NCBI GenBank assembly: GCA_039881145.1
Contig: JAYKKI010000137.1
Coordinates: 2,344,501-2,408,500 of the forward strand
Direction of reading: 5' to 3'
From: Druceiella hillmani
Lineage: Eukaryota; Arthropoda; Insecta; Lepidoptera; Hepialidae
Length of the DNA: 64,000 nt
Position 1 is the first letter of the stretch. Each line of letters opens with the position of its first letter. Positions 36,326 to 54,001 of the stretch are shown piece by piece. The translations under genes and the position numbers were made by a program. The notes beneath the pieces were generated by a model, which was not told where the DNA came from, did not search any database, and worked only from the letters and a program-made list of their open reading frames with translations.

Positions 36326-39300
36326 TTACGATTTTTCCCTTGAGAAAAAATTAATACGCATATAAATAGAATAATTTTTAGTACCTTTAAACTCCCTGAC
36401 AACTTAGCAATATCGTAACATCCGTTTGCCACGACTTATCTCATTTCCGATCTAATTTCCAGCGCGTAACGGCGTAGACGTTAGTGTTATGGGCGATATA
36501 TCACGATGTCAGCAATGATTGTTTCCTTTAGGATGTATGATTAGAGGAACACTCGCTTAAATCTAGAGAAATACTATCTTCGTATTCGTTAATAATGGAG
36601 GTGATGTAACTCTTTGATTGTACCTAAAATATTGCAAAGTGTAGGTATTTGCAATGAGGATAACAATAAATTATTCCTGGAAATATTGTTTCTTGTGGTT
36701 TAATTCCATATGAAATGTTAGGTCTTAAAAGCAAAATATAAAAACAACTTAAATAACAATTATTTTACCTGGACCAAACAACAATTAGCCCAACAAATAT
36801 ATTTTGTCACATGAACGAAATATTTGTATCAAATATGCCATTCAAGCTTAACTTTATTCCAAAAAAATAATAATAAATGAATGACAAAAATACAGAAAAG
36901 GATAAAAATGAATTTATCTGCCTCATTAAATATGGAAAAAAAGAGGTATACTGTAATGTAGTTTGCAGATTAAAATCTAAGAATTAAAATCTGAGTTATG
37001 AATACAATTTTTCACATATTTCCATAACTGGATAATATAAATTACATTGCGCAACATAATAGGGATCGTGCAATAAATATAAATGTAAACATGTGTGACG
37101 CTTCAAATTGATATAAATAAAAACTTTTGATTACATGTATGTGCATATCAATAGAATTTTCATCGACAGAAAATCGTAAACATAAATGAATGTAAATAGC
37201 CTCCATTGAATATGGGATACGAATTTTAGAAAAAATAATACTGTATTATTTTGATGATTTATTGATATATTTTTTGAACAACAATTTCTATCACAATTAG
37301 GCATTAAAAATAATTTTAATTGATTACAATACGTACGTTATGGGGACTTTGACCGAAAAAATTTGCTTATAGTATAAACAAATTTTTTAATTATCACCGC
37401 ATGGCACTAATAGTATTTTGCACTGTAAGAAAAAATAAAAACCAGTTTAAATTTGTTTGTTTATTGTTTCCAAGCATTAAATACATATACGTTTGGTATA
37501 TTAACCAGAAATTTACGTGCATAAATCACAAACTCATATTCTGTATTATTTTGAAATCTATGAACCTTCTATAAAAAAATCACGTTTCAATGTTTTGTGG
37601 ATCAATATATGAATTGTTCTGCGACAGATACTTATATTTTTCAAACTTATATCGAACAAAACAAGATTTACAATTTTTTTTGTGAATCACTATAAAATCT
37701 GAATCCCTATTTGCATCTCCTGGAATTATTGACCCAATTTAAGCGAAAAAATTTAATTTTTTTTCAATTTCCAATTAAACATTAGTGTAGTGAAATTTAA
37801 TTCTGGACAGTCATTGTGTAATAGTCTCACAGATTCTAACCATGGAAACTGTGAGACTGTTAAACAAGTATGGGCAGACCAAAGGAAATTATAAAGGTTC
37901 TTGGTTCCAATACGGAACTGTAAAAATACTTTTAACGACAGTTCATCATATAAGCAAAAAAAATTATTTATTTTCAACCTCTTAGCTAAGCGATATACAA
38001 AAAGTGTAAGCACACGGTTAGACACACTGTTATTAAGTATTTCAATAGGTATAGCTTATAATTTTATTAGCACAAAGGGTAATATATAACCCTGAACATA
38101 ATATTTTTCAAATGTTATTGCTACAATATGTATATTTAATAACTTAAATTGATCACATCACGAAATGAAGTAACGTATATACTAAATAGTGTTGCGATAG
38201 TCATAATACATATATTATTGATATACTGGATTTTAATAATATTTATAATAACGATTATTAATTTGGAATTTAACGTTATAACCTTCAATAATCCTCCGGA
38301 TGTGACACAGAATGCGAAAACAAATGTGCAAATCTTACTATAACTTCTTTATAGGAAAAATTATATTTAGTTCTGATAGCCGATTTATGAGTCTTTAATA
38401 ATTATTATATATCGTTAGTTCACACCCATAAGTCCGACTGAGCTAGACGCCAATCGATAAAAAGCTTATGCACGTAAATGTTCAAATACGTAGATGTTGT
38501 AAAACTTTATGACAAGTTTTAGGCTACTTGGTACATTGTGAAATGTATCATGTATGTCATAATTTGACAAGCAAATCCTTGACATATAAACAGTTTTTTT
38601 GTGTTACATCCATATTTTGTTTCTCTGACATACAAAGTTTTTCTTCCCAATTCTAATGCATAATTACTGAAGTGAAATTTCTCATCATGTGGCAGGGTAA
38701 AATTTATTTAAGGTTATGTCACAATTTTTGACGGAAGTAACACGGTAGAAGGGAAAATAGCACGTTGCGCTACGAATTCTACGAATACGCTACGAATGCT
38801 CGATGCATTCGAAATTCGATGCAGAATTGAGCATATGAAAACTTGTCAAGTGTTATTCTTTAGAATTGAAAGTAAATTTTACTTCTCATGTTTGAATATA
38901 GTGAAAAAATTAACTTTGTTAAAGTAATCTGAGAATTGGTACAAATAGCTTTAATATTTCCTCTCATTTTTTTTTGTAAGACAAACAAAATGTTATTATT
39001 AGAATTTAGTTTTTATTTTGTAAATTAAGGGACTAGTATTAGGAACAAAAAATCACACGAGATTTTTTAAATATCACTTAGAAATTTCACTAAAAAGAAA
39101 TTGAAATACAAGATACGCTGTTTTACATCAAAGTGTAAAAATTACTGATATACATTATGGTAATTTATTTCATTTTCTGGAACAGAATAAATTCGAATAT
39201 GAATGAAAATTATTGAAAAATTAAGAAGATTCGGAATCAAAGCAATTGAACGATGATTAAAATTTCCCTTTGAAAATCGCCACATTTATCATTGAAAATG

Positions 39301-41131
39301 TATGATGACAGTGGTCTTGATGGCCGAAGAAAAATAACATTCGCTGAATGTATGCCAAACTGCATACAAATCAGTTCAGAAGAAAAACATACACGCGCAA
39401 AAGCTGTTTTAAGCTAAAATTCATAAAACTTTTATGATAATTATGTGTAATTATATGAAGTACTTTCCAACATCACTCTTATGCTACTAAGGCTTAAAGT
39501 CAAATAATACTCCTTTATCCCCATAATGAATTTCATTTTAAGTTATCTGCTCGTTACCACGTTGCCCAGGCATCTGTCTAGCCTCAAGGTGTCAAGAGAT
39601 TTAAAGTTCGTGCTTCGGAAAATAAGTACGAAGAATAAAGTGCTTATAACTTTAGAAGTTTTACAAATTTTAACATAAAATTTTATTAAGTCGTTCTAAA
39701 GAAATTGAGTTCAAATAATATAGAAAGAAATTAACCTATTTGTGAAGTTAAATTCGACGTTGAAATGAAAGTTAGTGGATATTAATTAATTTCTAAACCA
39801 TGCTTTTGGTTTGGTAATACAATATTTATTACAAAAAATGTAATGTTTTAGATGCAAGATTTGCACTTATCATAACAATTATGCACATATATCAGTGAAA
39901 TTTGTCACATGGAGCGGGAAAATTCGTCAAGGGAAACCAGTCTCACATTGTGTCACTGGTCTTACATGCAGCTATACTTCCAAATTTTGATTTGTTTCTC
40001 AATATTGCTTAACAAGATTCTAGGAACATGATTTATAGTATATAAAGTTAAATATATTATTTTATTATTTTCTATTGCTTGAGAAAAAAGCTGGTATAAA
40101 AAACAAAGCTTCGATTCTGGCTTGCTAGGATTTTAAGGAAGGCTTGGATTAGGAGGAAGAGCTGGTTTGCTAAGATTCGTCCAGTAATTATTTGTATTGT
40201 TACTCTGACTAATAAAGAAAAATAATGGAATGGTTAAAATTATCTCGTTTAAGTAGCGACGTTAAAAACATGTTAATCAAATTAGATAGAAATATTTCAC
40301 TATAATTAGTAGCAAGACTAACTTTTATCTTACACTTTTATTAATTTCCTGTTTTATTAACACTTTTTTTTTAAATTGGATATTACAAAAGGAACAACAG
40401 AATACATGTGAGAGTACTCGTGCGTCCGTCTGTCCGTTTTTCGTAGAATTTTCAAAACCATGCTAAACATCATTACTATGTTAAACTCAGTAATAAAGCA
40501 TATTAACTCGCGCATTTCTCAATAGGTAATACACGAAAACTTTTTAGGGAAATTGGGTAGTAGGGAACCAAATTAAATTCATTGAATTTTTTTTTAATTT
40601 CATGTATGGAGTATCGCTTGAAAGGGTTTGTTTCGAAATTTTTGGCTCAAAAATATTTTTCATAGTTCTAGTTAGAAATACTTCAACCCAAATTTGGAAC
40701 TAAATTCTTGACGTTTTTAAAAAAAAACTGCTTTTTTTCCAGAGCAATCTTCAAAAACTTTCTTATTCACCAGTTTGATGGAGAAATTTCAAATTGCTAC
40801 ATTTAGGGAGTGTCTAAAATTAAACTGGACACCTCAAATTATTTCCAGGTGTGCTGTTCAAAAGTGATTTCTCCCGAATACCTCTGATAAGTATGTAATT
40901 TACTTAACAAAGGATGATGAGCAAAATTATTATACTATTCCTTATTTTACGACAAATAAATACATTTTTGGCCTGATGTTAACAAAATTATCCTTCGATT
41001 TCAATTACTCCAAGACTTAAGAATAAGGAAGCCAGGCGGGTCACATATTTGTAATCGAATATCATTAAGACAAATAATAAGATATTATATACTTCATCAT
41101 AATAAGAATTAACTATATTAATAAGGTCAAC
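36326..41131. other. AT-rich gene-free sequence with minor repeats
   Basis: No gene is supported; the open frames at 37753-38025 minus, 37901-38089 plus and 38149-38343 plus are unrecognised. Minor structures: a 10-bp inverted repeat AGTCTCACAG/CTGTGAGACT (37823-37832, 37849-37858) containing the 16-mer shared with 8573; CTACGAAT three times at about 38773-38799; CGTGCGTCCGTCTGTCCG near 40419, typical of dispersed insect LINE tails. Confidence 0.4.
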
Positions 41132-41389
41132 AATAAATACAACAATTAAATGAAACTACGTGAAGTAGTATTATTTCTACTTTCTTTAATTTCTTTACGA
41201 CGACCTAGGTTTCGTTGTATTACAACATCTTCAGGTGGGATATTAGCAAAGATCGTGGTAAAGGAACCTAAGTCGTGATAAAAAAATTAAAGAAAGTAGA
41301 AATAATACTACATCACGTAGTTTCATTTAATTGTGAATAATGAATTTCTACAAAATTAACGCCAAATATATTCAATAAATAAATACAAC
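41132..41389. mobile_element. Fold-back retroelement with hammerhead-like core, copy 2, with 12-bp TSD
   Basis: The inverted repeat 41143-41333 is homologous to the element at 18969-19226 along its length (CAATTAAATGAAACTACGTG, AGTAGTATTATTTCTACTTT, ACCTAGGTTTCGTTGTATTA and their complements). The same tail follows (AATAATGAATTTCTACAAAA then TTAACGCCAAATAT). AATAAATACAAC occurs exactly at 41132-41143 and 41378-41389, a clear 12-bp target-site duplication, which sets the element at about 41144-41377. Variable-length target duplications and a common 3' tail fit target-primed reverse transcription rather than cut-and-paste. The right arm has lost the middle of its core; the left arm keeps a complete motif. 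Confidence 0.8.
41198..41239 (-). ncRNA. Hammerhead-like ribozyme motif, copy 2
   Basis: From 41238 on the minus strand: CCAC, CTGAAGA (41234-41228), T, perfect stem II GTTGT-AAT-ACAAC, GAAA, CC-TA-GGT as a 3-bp stem III with two-base loop (including the A-U pair at the GAAA boundary), C at 41202 as cleavage-site residue after GT, then GTCG, which pairs with CCAC except at one position. This is the best-preserved core in the window. Minimal type-I hammerheads with this layout are established components of Penelope-like elements. Activity of this copy is inference. Confidence 0.6.
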
Positions 41390-41609
41390 TTCATTATAAT
41401 TGAAGTTATCTACGCTAATAATGCCTTTTCGTCCTTATTTAACCTTATACCCATTAATTATTAGTTTATTTCATGGCTGTATATCAAAACTGCAGTCCTC
41501 AATGGTGTCTTTCGTATATAAAATAAAAAAAATAAACGAATGTGAGTAACTTTTAAGCCCGGTTGAAGTAAAATTAATTTGCTCTTGTGGCAGGTAGTCG
41601 ACAGTGTAG
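41390..41609. other. AT-rich sequence
   Basis: No gene or recognised repeat. Confidence 0.5.
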
Positions 41610-41830
41610 TTGTTCTGCAAAGTAACAGCAAATATCTTGAATCAGCCTTGGTTCGTTAACTCCCATCAATTAAAGAATTACATTGTTCATCTCCAGACTA
41701 TCACTGGCCTAGTGAATGGTGAAGTTGTTTGCAAAGGGACAACTATCAATATCAAATATCTGGAACCACGGTTGCTGCCACCGACATTGCGCTGTTGTAC
41801 ATTGGCACAATGACTCTATAATTGTGCAAT
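41610..41830 (+). repeat. SINE-like or dispersed repeat fragment, copy 1
   Basis: ATCACTGGCCTAGTGAATGG and GAAGTTGTTTGCAAAGGGAC at 41700-41740 correspond to ATCACCACTGGCGCAGTAG and AAGTGCTTGCAACCAGGGCG at 53903-53946. TGGCCTAGTG has the form of a tRNA-derived A box (TGGCnnAGTnG). No convincing B box remains here. The 67-codon frame 41610-41813 is probably incidental. Confidence 0.35.
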
Positions 41831-42276
41831 TTTATTGACATACGTGCAATAAAATTTTGTATAAATATCTACAAAATTAAAAACGAATGCTGACAAAAAT
41901 TCTTTACAGGAACAGTTATTGTTTCCCAGGCACAAAAGTTACTATTTTCATTTGTCATTTAGAGATCGTGATCACTATGCTGATTCTACGAACCAACGGG
42001 GATAAGCTGAGTGACATCTGCTTATCGCCGGGAACTTGATACATGCTGCCTACAAGGTAGATGACATTTCAGATTCAATCATCAGTAATTCAAGTCACAG
42101 CACGGTAATAATTCAGTCGTACACATCAAAACTTTTTTATCATAAATCACGTGAAGGAATAAATTTGACACAATTTATTATGATACGCACAAACCAACCA
42201 AAGATAAGCAATTTAAGGCTGCGACCTTTCCTTGGAAAATTGATTTCGAAGATCAAATATAATGGATCTATGAAAC
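41831..42276. other. Mixed-composition gene-free sequence
   Basis: The 88-codon frame 42036-42302 has balanced amino acids but no recognised motif and runs into the hairpin at 42277. I do not call it a gene. Confidence 0.35.
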
Positions 42277-42342
42277 ATCAGTTTTTGCTTAAATCGGCTT
42301 AAAAACCGTTGATGTTTTAAGCCGATTTAAGCAAAAACTGAT
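42277..42342. repeat. Perfect hairpin, 25-bp arms
   Basis: 42277-42301 (starting ATCAGTTTTTGCTTAAATCG) is an exact inverted complement of 42318-42342 around a 16-base loop. TGAAACAT and TGAACAT lie just outside the two ends. It may be a tiny fold-back element; otherwise unexplained. Confidence 0.9.
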
Positions 42343-44385
42343 TGAACATATGAAAAATTTTAAAAAGGAATGTTTAAAATGATACAGCAATTAATCGACA
42401 TACTTTTTCATCAGATAGAGATATCACAAATAGCAGCAATAGATATTTATGGATTTCATTAATTAGATCAAAATGTGCTTCTCCTCTGTTATTTATATTC
42501 GTTTGGTTTGTACTTCTAATTACAAAGAACTTGTCTTGTAAACAACTAAATTAATTAAGCGAAATATTAACTGACTGAGGCCTCTATGAACAAATACGGT
42601 GTAAATATAAAAGGTTTTACACAAATACATTATAGTTAAAAGAAATTTTAAAAATACAAGGAAATAATTAAAAAGTTACAAGACGTAAAATAATAAATAG
42701 CCTAAACTCTTATTTCATAAAGTACAAGTACAAAAATTTAAAAGCATGTGCACGCGTACTTGGATATTTGCATTTACCAAAAAATTAAAGATAATTCTAC
42801 AAATCGAGATAATAATACGTTCTACCATTAAATCGGTAACAATAACTTTTACGAAAATTCCGCATTCTAGTATTGATGTGGACACCTAGACCGCCTTTAG
42901 CGGTATTTCCATAATCGTAACATAAAATTTTATAACAACTTAATTGGACCGCACGGATAATATGGCTATTTTTCTTAGAATGGTGAGGCATATAAATATA
43001 AAAAAAATTCTACATTCGTTTCTTTGTTCCTTATCCTCGCCAAATAATATCATTTGTCTTTAGGTCATTAATCGGTTGATAATTGCTAAGTAATTTTTAT
43101 ATTTCTGAAGTCAGGCCCGTTGTAGCCTTAAAAATTAAATTTTTAATAATACATTTTATCATGTAGTTAAAACTTCATACTAATCAATGACCGAATTTAA
43201 TTGTGTCAATAAATAAATTTAAAAGGTAATTTATTATCAACTCGGTTGGTAGCGATTTCTAATTTCTCGACAGTTACAAAATTTTAAGAGCAATTTTTCA
43301 TTGTTTTAATTTTCGTAGAATTGTTTAAATAATACAGAAGGTGAAATATCAAAAGTTTTCAGAACATTATATGCAAAAATAACTAGGAAATTTTTCATTT
43401 ATTTATTGTCTCCGTGACACTACGTATCGTTTCATTGGATAAATCCTCTAAGAAATGCAGTCGGCTTCCCCTTCTTTGACATCGCTTCTATGGTATTTTA
43501 GAAAAGAGTTACTCTCTTCTTCGATGTCCGATATAAATATTTCATTGCTAGATCAATTTGAGGGTATAATTAAACTTTAATTTCATCATGATTATAATTT
43601 GAATAGCACAATAGCTTACTCACGTAATAACCTAGGATTAAGCTGACCATGTATATTTATGCCAGAATTTATAGTGCAGATAAGTGCACCTTCATCTTGT
43701 GAAACTATTATTCTCTTCTTATTGGCCCCTAATAAAAAAGCTTCCGTAACAGATAATTTACCCTGGTAATTTGAAGTCGTCCCTTTTTAGTCACTTCGCT
43801 TGTTAGTAAAAATGTGACATATTTTTTTATTAAACTTCCTTGAACTTCCAGGCGTTCGATTGATTTAAAATTTTCCACACGTACCAACAACTAATGACAA
43901 TATAATATAATTATTGAAAAAAATAAATTGTAGTAAAAAAACATAAAAACTCTTTTTTCATCTCTAAACATAAATTTCATACATAAAGGTTGACACTAAA
44001 AAAATTAAGTATTAAAAAAAACTAAAAGAACACACTTATGTAGCAATATGAACTTAACAAAAATCTTGTTCTGGAAAGCTTGGTGTAACTTTGTTTAAAA
44101 AAAGTTTGTAAAGGTGACATAAATTTGTTTATACCTAAATATTTATAAAGATAGAGTTACCATGAAAATGTAAGTCGACAGCTTCCCACGCTTTTTTACA
44201 TTAAAGTTAATTATTTTGTCATGAGAGTCATCTTTATTATTTAACGATAATTTTTTACGTCTTATTTAATTTAGTTACAAAAGCGTATTTTTTAGTTTTT
44301 GCAACTTTATTTTTATTGGTTTTCGGACCTTTCTTTTTTTCAATACTAAATGTATTAAGTTCTATTAACTTAGGTTAATGTTATT
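42343..44385. other. AT-rich gene-free sequence
   Basis: No gene, RNA or recognised repeat. Confidence 0.5.
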
Positions 44386-44590
44386 TCATTCATCGACTGT
44401 TTCTTTGTCCCAGTTGCTGGATGAACGAGGAGTGTTGGCGATGTACTTGTAGTAATACACCGCACGTACAGCAGCCGTCGTGGTCGGTAGCCTCTTGCTC
44501 AACTCCGTCTTTCTTTGCAACATCGCGCGTGTATTTTGCTGTAAACTGCGGGCGGCGCCTCATCAGCCGCGTCCGCCATCCGCTACGGAA
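44386..44590 (-). pseudogene. Coding-like GC islet, unknown protein remnant
   Basis: About 200 bases are far richer in G+C than the surroundings and all three minus-strand frames look protein-like in part. From ATG 44579: MADAADEAPPAVYSKIHARC. From ATG 44523 to the stop at 44386: MLQRKTELSKRLPTTTAAVR then AVYYYKYIANTPRSSSNW and DKETVDE. A third frame gives RRRPQFTAKYTRDVAKKDGV. The second (45 codons, hydrophilic, regular) is the most convincing; the first has a good start context and would need a frameshift to join it. I recognise no family. It could be the 3' part of a broken host gene copy, a real small terminal exon, or chance frames in a GC-rich islet. Confidence 0.3.
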
Positions 44591-47184
44591 ATACATCTTT
44601 TCAAGTGAATATTTGATATAATATTTTGCAAAAGTGAAATTATCTTGCTGGGTAATGAAGTGGAAAATATGAAAGAAAACGAAATTCTCAACACGGAATT
44701 GCATCCACTATTATCAGGAATATGAATCAAAACACATCAATGTTGATTGTCAAAGATTTTGTGAATGTTCGCAAACTAAAACAATGATTAAATTAGATAT
44801 GTTGTTACTGATATTTCGTAAGTTAAGTGATTCAAGTACCAATTTAAGTGATTAAAGTAGGCAAATTCCACAATATTTTAGGTTTAGGAATGCCATAACT
44901 TGAGAAGAGATTTGTGACACCAAGTTGTTTTAATACACTATTTCCCTGGAACGTATAAGCTTTGAGGCTTAGATTGTGAATCAAGTGAACTATATTTCAC
45001 AATTTTTGTCATAATTCAGCAGTTACAAAGCAAGTATATATATTTTCCACTTGAGTGCATACTGAATATATATTGCTTAATGCACTAAAAAAAGGATACA
45101 AAGATCAGTTAATTTTATGTGTCAGTATCATTTCAAAATACATCGATATGGATAATTATTGAATAAATGAAATAATTTTTAATTTTACCTAATAAATATT
45201 TCAAAAAGTTGAGGTCCCTCGATCCACACGATAGAATTACAATTTCCAAGAAAGCTTCATTGTAATTCAATAAAGATAAGTATTATAAAAAAAACATGAA
45301 AAACATTAACTAAACGATGCAAGAAATATTACATAAAAATAAAAGAAGCGCCCGAGTGCTATCTGACGAATGAATTTAAATAAGGGAACATTTAAACGCA
45401 CAGAGCACTTGTATTCTATGTGCATATTGATCAGTATGTAATTTAAAAATTAAACTTTTCATGCGAGTTTAACTGTTAAAAATAAATAAATTATGGATTG
45501 TAATGTTTTGTGATAATATAAGAATATTACTGAAGCCGAATCTAATTTGAGATGAACCTAACTATAAATAAGTTCAAACTGAATTTATAACTTAAATATT
45601 ATCTTACTGCCAAATTCATAAACATAACACGATATCATAGTTAAATTAACATAACGTTTACCATACTCTGTTATATAACCAAAATACAATTTTCTCTATC
45701 GACACCGGTTAAAGATATACATATATATTTCAATCTGAACAATATTCTATGTAATTATGAAGAGAAATACCAAATGATTTATGGAAATACGTCGATATAT
45801 TTTTTCAAAAATAAAAAAAAATCAATAATTATAGTTATCCATATTAGCATATGATAAAACTGTATCAGTGAATAATAAAAAAATATTTTCTTAAAAAGAC
45901 CTTATTTTTTAATTTCTCCATGAATACGGTGCTTTTGTTGCCATTGTGCAAAAAAAATGTGATCTCTCAATTATTTACAAAGTCTACGAGTTTTTTGTCT
46001 TTACACATTTTTCTCATAAAATTAAAGAGTTACTTAATCTCATATTTATATGTCAAATATAAAAATGTATGATGTTAAATTATGTAAATTCAAAAATACG
46101 GTTAGATGCTTATTACGTTATATTTTTTCATCGTAACACAGCATGAATTACAATGTATATATTCAAGATTTGAAGGGAGGAAGGAAAAAGAGAATTTCGG
46201 ATTTACTTTAAAAGTGACATAAACTTTAAAAAATCCATTAGATTTTTTCGCCACTTTTTTACTTCTTTAAGTCACCAAAAGGATTTTGAAGAAATTAATA
46301 TTAAATATTAACTGAAGTACTTATTAAAATATTTAAACTATAAATAAATTGATTTAAAATTTGTTATTACTGTCATAACACGAATTAAAAATATTTTTGA
46401 ATCTGGAAAGTTATTGAGAAAATTTACTGCACCTAGCATTCAACCTAACATTTGAACTCTGCTAAAAATGTCCAGAAAAAATTATTTGATAGTTTGCTGA
46501 AACAAACTCAACCATACATGTGAGATATTGCTCCCTATATTATTTGCTCCGTATATTTCTATATATTTGTATGCTTATATGCTTTTCTTACAAGTAAATA
46601 ACTTTAAATATGGGTAAAATCATTTAAAACAAACACTGTACTATCCGTTAAACAAAACGCTTATCGTATTTCTCCCCTCCATTCTGAAGTTATTTCTGTT
46701 TATTCCTGTATATTCCTGCCGTCGCTATCATTACAGAACTTCAGAATAAAAAAATTAATTTCCCGGCTCAAAGCTTCCTGACATTTATATTTCAAAGTAC
46801 GTCCGATCGATTTTCCAAATAGTCCAACGAGGGCGTCGAACAGTCAAATATGCTTTGGAACAAACGTGTAATATGCTTTGGAACCTTTGGGTTTTGAGAG
46901 GTTTTCATTTTGCTTATTAAAATACAATAAAGATTAAGCATAGCTTACATTTTCATCGTGCACCTGATTGAGATACTGCATGTGAGCCGTTGCGTGTAGG
47001 AGCTACGTGATTATGGACTAGGATTATGGACTTACAATCTTATTTCTCCTTTAAAATGACTAAAAAAATGTTTACGATTGAAACAAATACCCCCGTAACG
47101 CAACTTTCATTTGGAAACCAAACATAAATAGGGTCAGATATAAAAATTCATATACTCATATCCATGCCCCAGTATTACTTATGA
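44591..47184. other. AT-rich gene-free sequence
   Basis: Nothing supportable apart from the doubled AATATGCTTTGGAAC at about 46847 and 46870 and a mixed-composition patch at 46960-47040. Confidence 0.45.
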
Positions 47185-47271
47185 TGGCGCTATGGACACG
47201 TCAAGGAGAACAGACGATATTTGAGTGAAATGATGAAGAATAGGGAAGATATCGAGAAGTCATTGGATTAG
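47185..47271 (+). pseudogene. Possible second non-LTR reverse-transcriptase tail relic
   Basis: One frame reads WRYGHVKENRRYLSEMMKNR and on to a stop at 47269. The WYGHV.R...YL.R.M pattern is typical of the C-terminal tail of LINE reverse transcriptases. The match is short and the expected following block (RGRP..RW) is not clearly present, so this may be chance. Confidence 0.3.
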
Positions 47272-48191
47272 GAGGATTACGGTCTCCTGGCCTGTTTAAA
47301 ATATTGTATTTGTTAATGTACAGGATCTTCACTTACATTCACAAGAGTTCATTTTACTGTTTTTGCATCTCGAATAGCTAAATGAAAATAGCAAAGGTGT
47401 TTTTTTTACACTGAGCATGAGGCTTTTAGACTTTTTGAAAATATTTACAACGATGAAAAAAAAAGATCAAAAATAAAAAAAACGGGGCAATGTAGGTGGA
47501 GTAAATACGAAATAAGACCGGGTATGGTTTCGGGATGATTTCTGAAGACATAAAGTGGTGACGAATTCCTGACATCGATACCGAGTTGATATCATTATTT
47601 ACCGGCGAAAACAACAAACGAGTAGTTTTAATAGTGCGTTGGAAAATAATAGGTATATCTAAATGTTCTGAAAGTTAAACCATAAGAAGAAGACGAATGG
47701 ACCTTAAAGCAAGACCATAGGAATAAATGGGTTGTTTAGATTATTAGTGAAGGAATATATATCGATATATCGATAACGAATTTCCGTCCACTAGTCGTTT
47801 ATATGAAAATATTTATCTAGTCCCCGTTTTTTTTCAAAATTCATTCGTGTTTTGTGCTAACGTAATGATCGAAAATAAAAAAAAGAAAATTTTATATGTG
47901 ATACCATACACAATTCAATTTATTCATTCTGAAGTAAAGTTTTCCTTACAGTCAACAAATACTACGTGATAGAAGATGAACATCGTGAAAAATGAATCTT
48001 AACAACCAATTAAAACATTAGAAAAGATTTATATATTAATGTGGATTGTAATCTATTCTTATTCCAAAATTTCATGTAAAACGGTTCCGATAATTCAGGA
48101 TTATAGAGTAAAAAATACCTATCCATACAGCCATCCACTCAAATTTTTGCATTCACGTTATTGGTTAGAGTTATTGACTAATACACATTTA
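47272..48191. other. AT-rich gene-free sequence
   Basis: The minus-strand frame 47426-47617 is unsupported. Confidence 0.45.
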
Positions 48192-52682
<4,491 letters not shown>

Positions 52683-52835
52683 TTCTATGTGTATCCATAT
52701 GTGATCTTTATTATGTTGTAAAAAAGCATTAAAAACCACAATCAAAAATATACGCTTTCACCGTTTTGAAGGACAAAGATTGTGAAAGAAATATATAATA
52801 TATAATTTCAAGGGCATTCATAGATGACTTAAATT

Positions 52836-52999
52836 TTAGTAAGTTATCTCAAATAGTTACTGAAAAAAAAATTTTAAAGCCTATCTGTTATCTTTAATTT
52901 AATTAGTATTTGTTTTTTTTAATATATAACAAAGGATTTTAAGAAAATCAAAATAGTTTCGTTTTATTAAGTTATCTCAAATAGTTTCTGAAAAAAAAA
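52836..52999 (+). repeat. Direct repeat, about 37-bp copies 127 bp apart
   Basis: AAGTTATCTCAAATAGTTACTGAAAAAAAA at about 52841-52870 recurs with one change at about 52968-52997. The sequence between them is AT-rich and not duplicated. Confidence 0.85.
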
Positions 53000-53879
53000 T
53001 ATGTTAAGTGTCATCCTCATTTTTCCCTTACCGTCAGGATTGGAAGTCTGAGATCGCATGTAAAGATATTTCAAATAAAAAACATTAAATACAAGGCAAG
53101 GTTCCTTCATCGGACTCTGGCACAGTTTTTATATGTTTAATAGGTTAGACATTTTTTGGCAAAATATGCAATTTTATTGGGCTAATGTGATAGAATTTCG
53201 TCCCCTTCACCTAACTTGAAATAATTTTTGGTAAAATTATTAATATACGAATAGCAGAGACCATAAATACAAGAAAAGCATAAGAATTATCGACCTTTAA
53301 TGACTTTACTGGAACTGGATAAATAATGATTACAGATTATAGGTTAATAATAGCCGTTAAAACGAATGAAATATCTGTATCCCGTTTAAATACAGGTGTG
53401 AAAGTTTGATATGACTATCTATATACAAGTGCTACTCGTTGCTACTCGTACTAGAAAGTGCTACTCGTTGCGTAAACAATTTTTTTCTTAAAACTTGGTT
53501 TGTATGTATTATTTAAAGCAAACACTTATTATCGTGTGCAATAAATGACATTTGGAAAAAAACGGGAAGACCAAAATGAAAGATACTAGACACAAGATTG
53601 AAGCAACAGGGCCTATGGTGTTGTCTTCGACTTCAAGATAAAAAATCTCCTCTTAAAAGAATCTATAATATTGTAAATTTAAAAACTTTATTCAAAAAGT
53701 AGCATTGAGCAAACCATATGTAGTGACAAAATGATCCTAAAAAATTGTACCGTTACCAGTAAAATTAAAAATTAAATTAACAGTTTATATATAATTGAAA
53801 GTGGATATTACTAAACAAAATATAGTGCGCGAATGCCATCCAGATTTGTTTACAATGCTCCATCATATTACAATCGCCG
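53000..53879. other. AT-rich gene-free sequence
   Basis: GTGCTACTCGTTGC is repeated near 53430-53472. No gene is seen. Confidence 0.45.
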
Positions 53880-54001
53880 CATTGTACGCACTTGTCCGTA
53901 GATCACCACTGGCGCAGTAGACTAGTAAAGTGCTTGCAACCAGGGCGTCAACTAGAATCCCTTCGACAACTCCAAGACCATCATCTGGATACCATTTGCT
54001 T

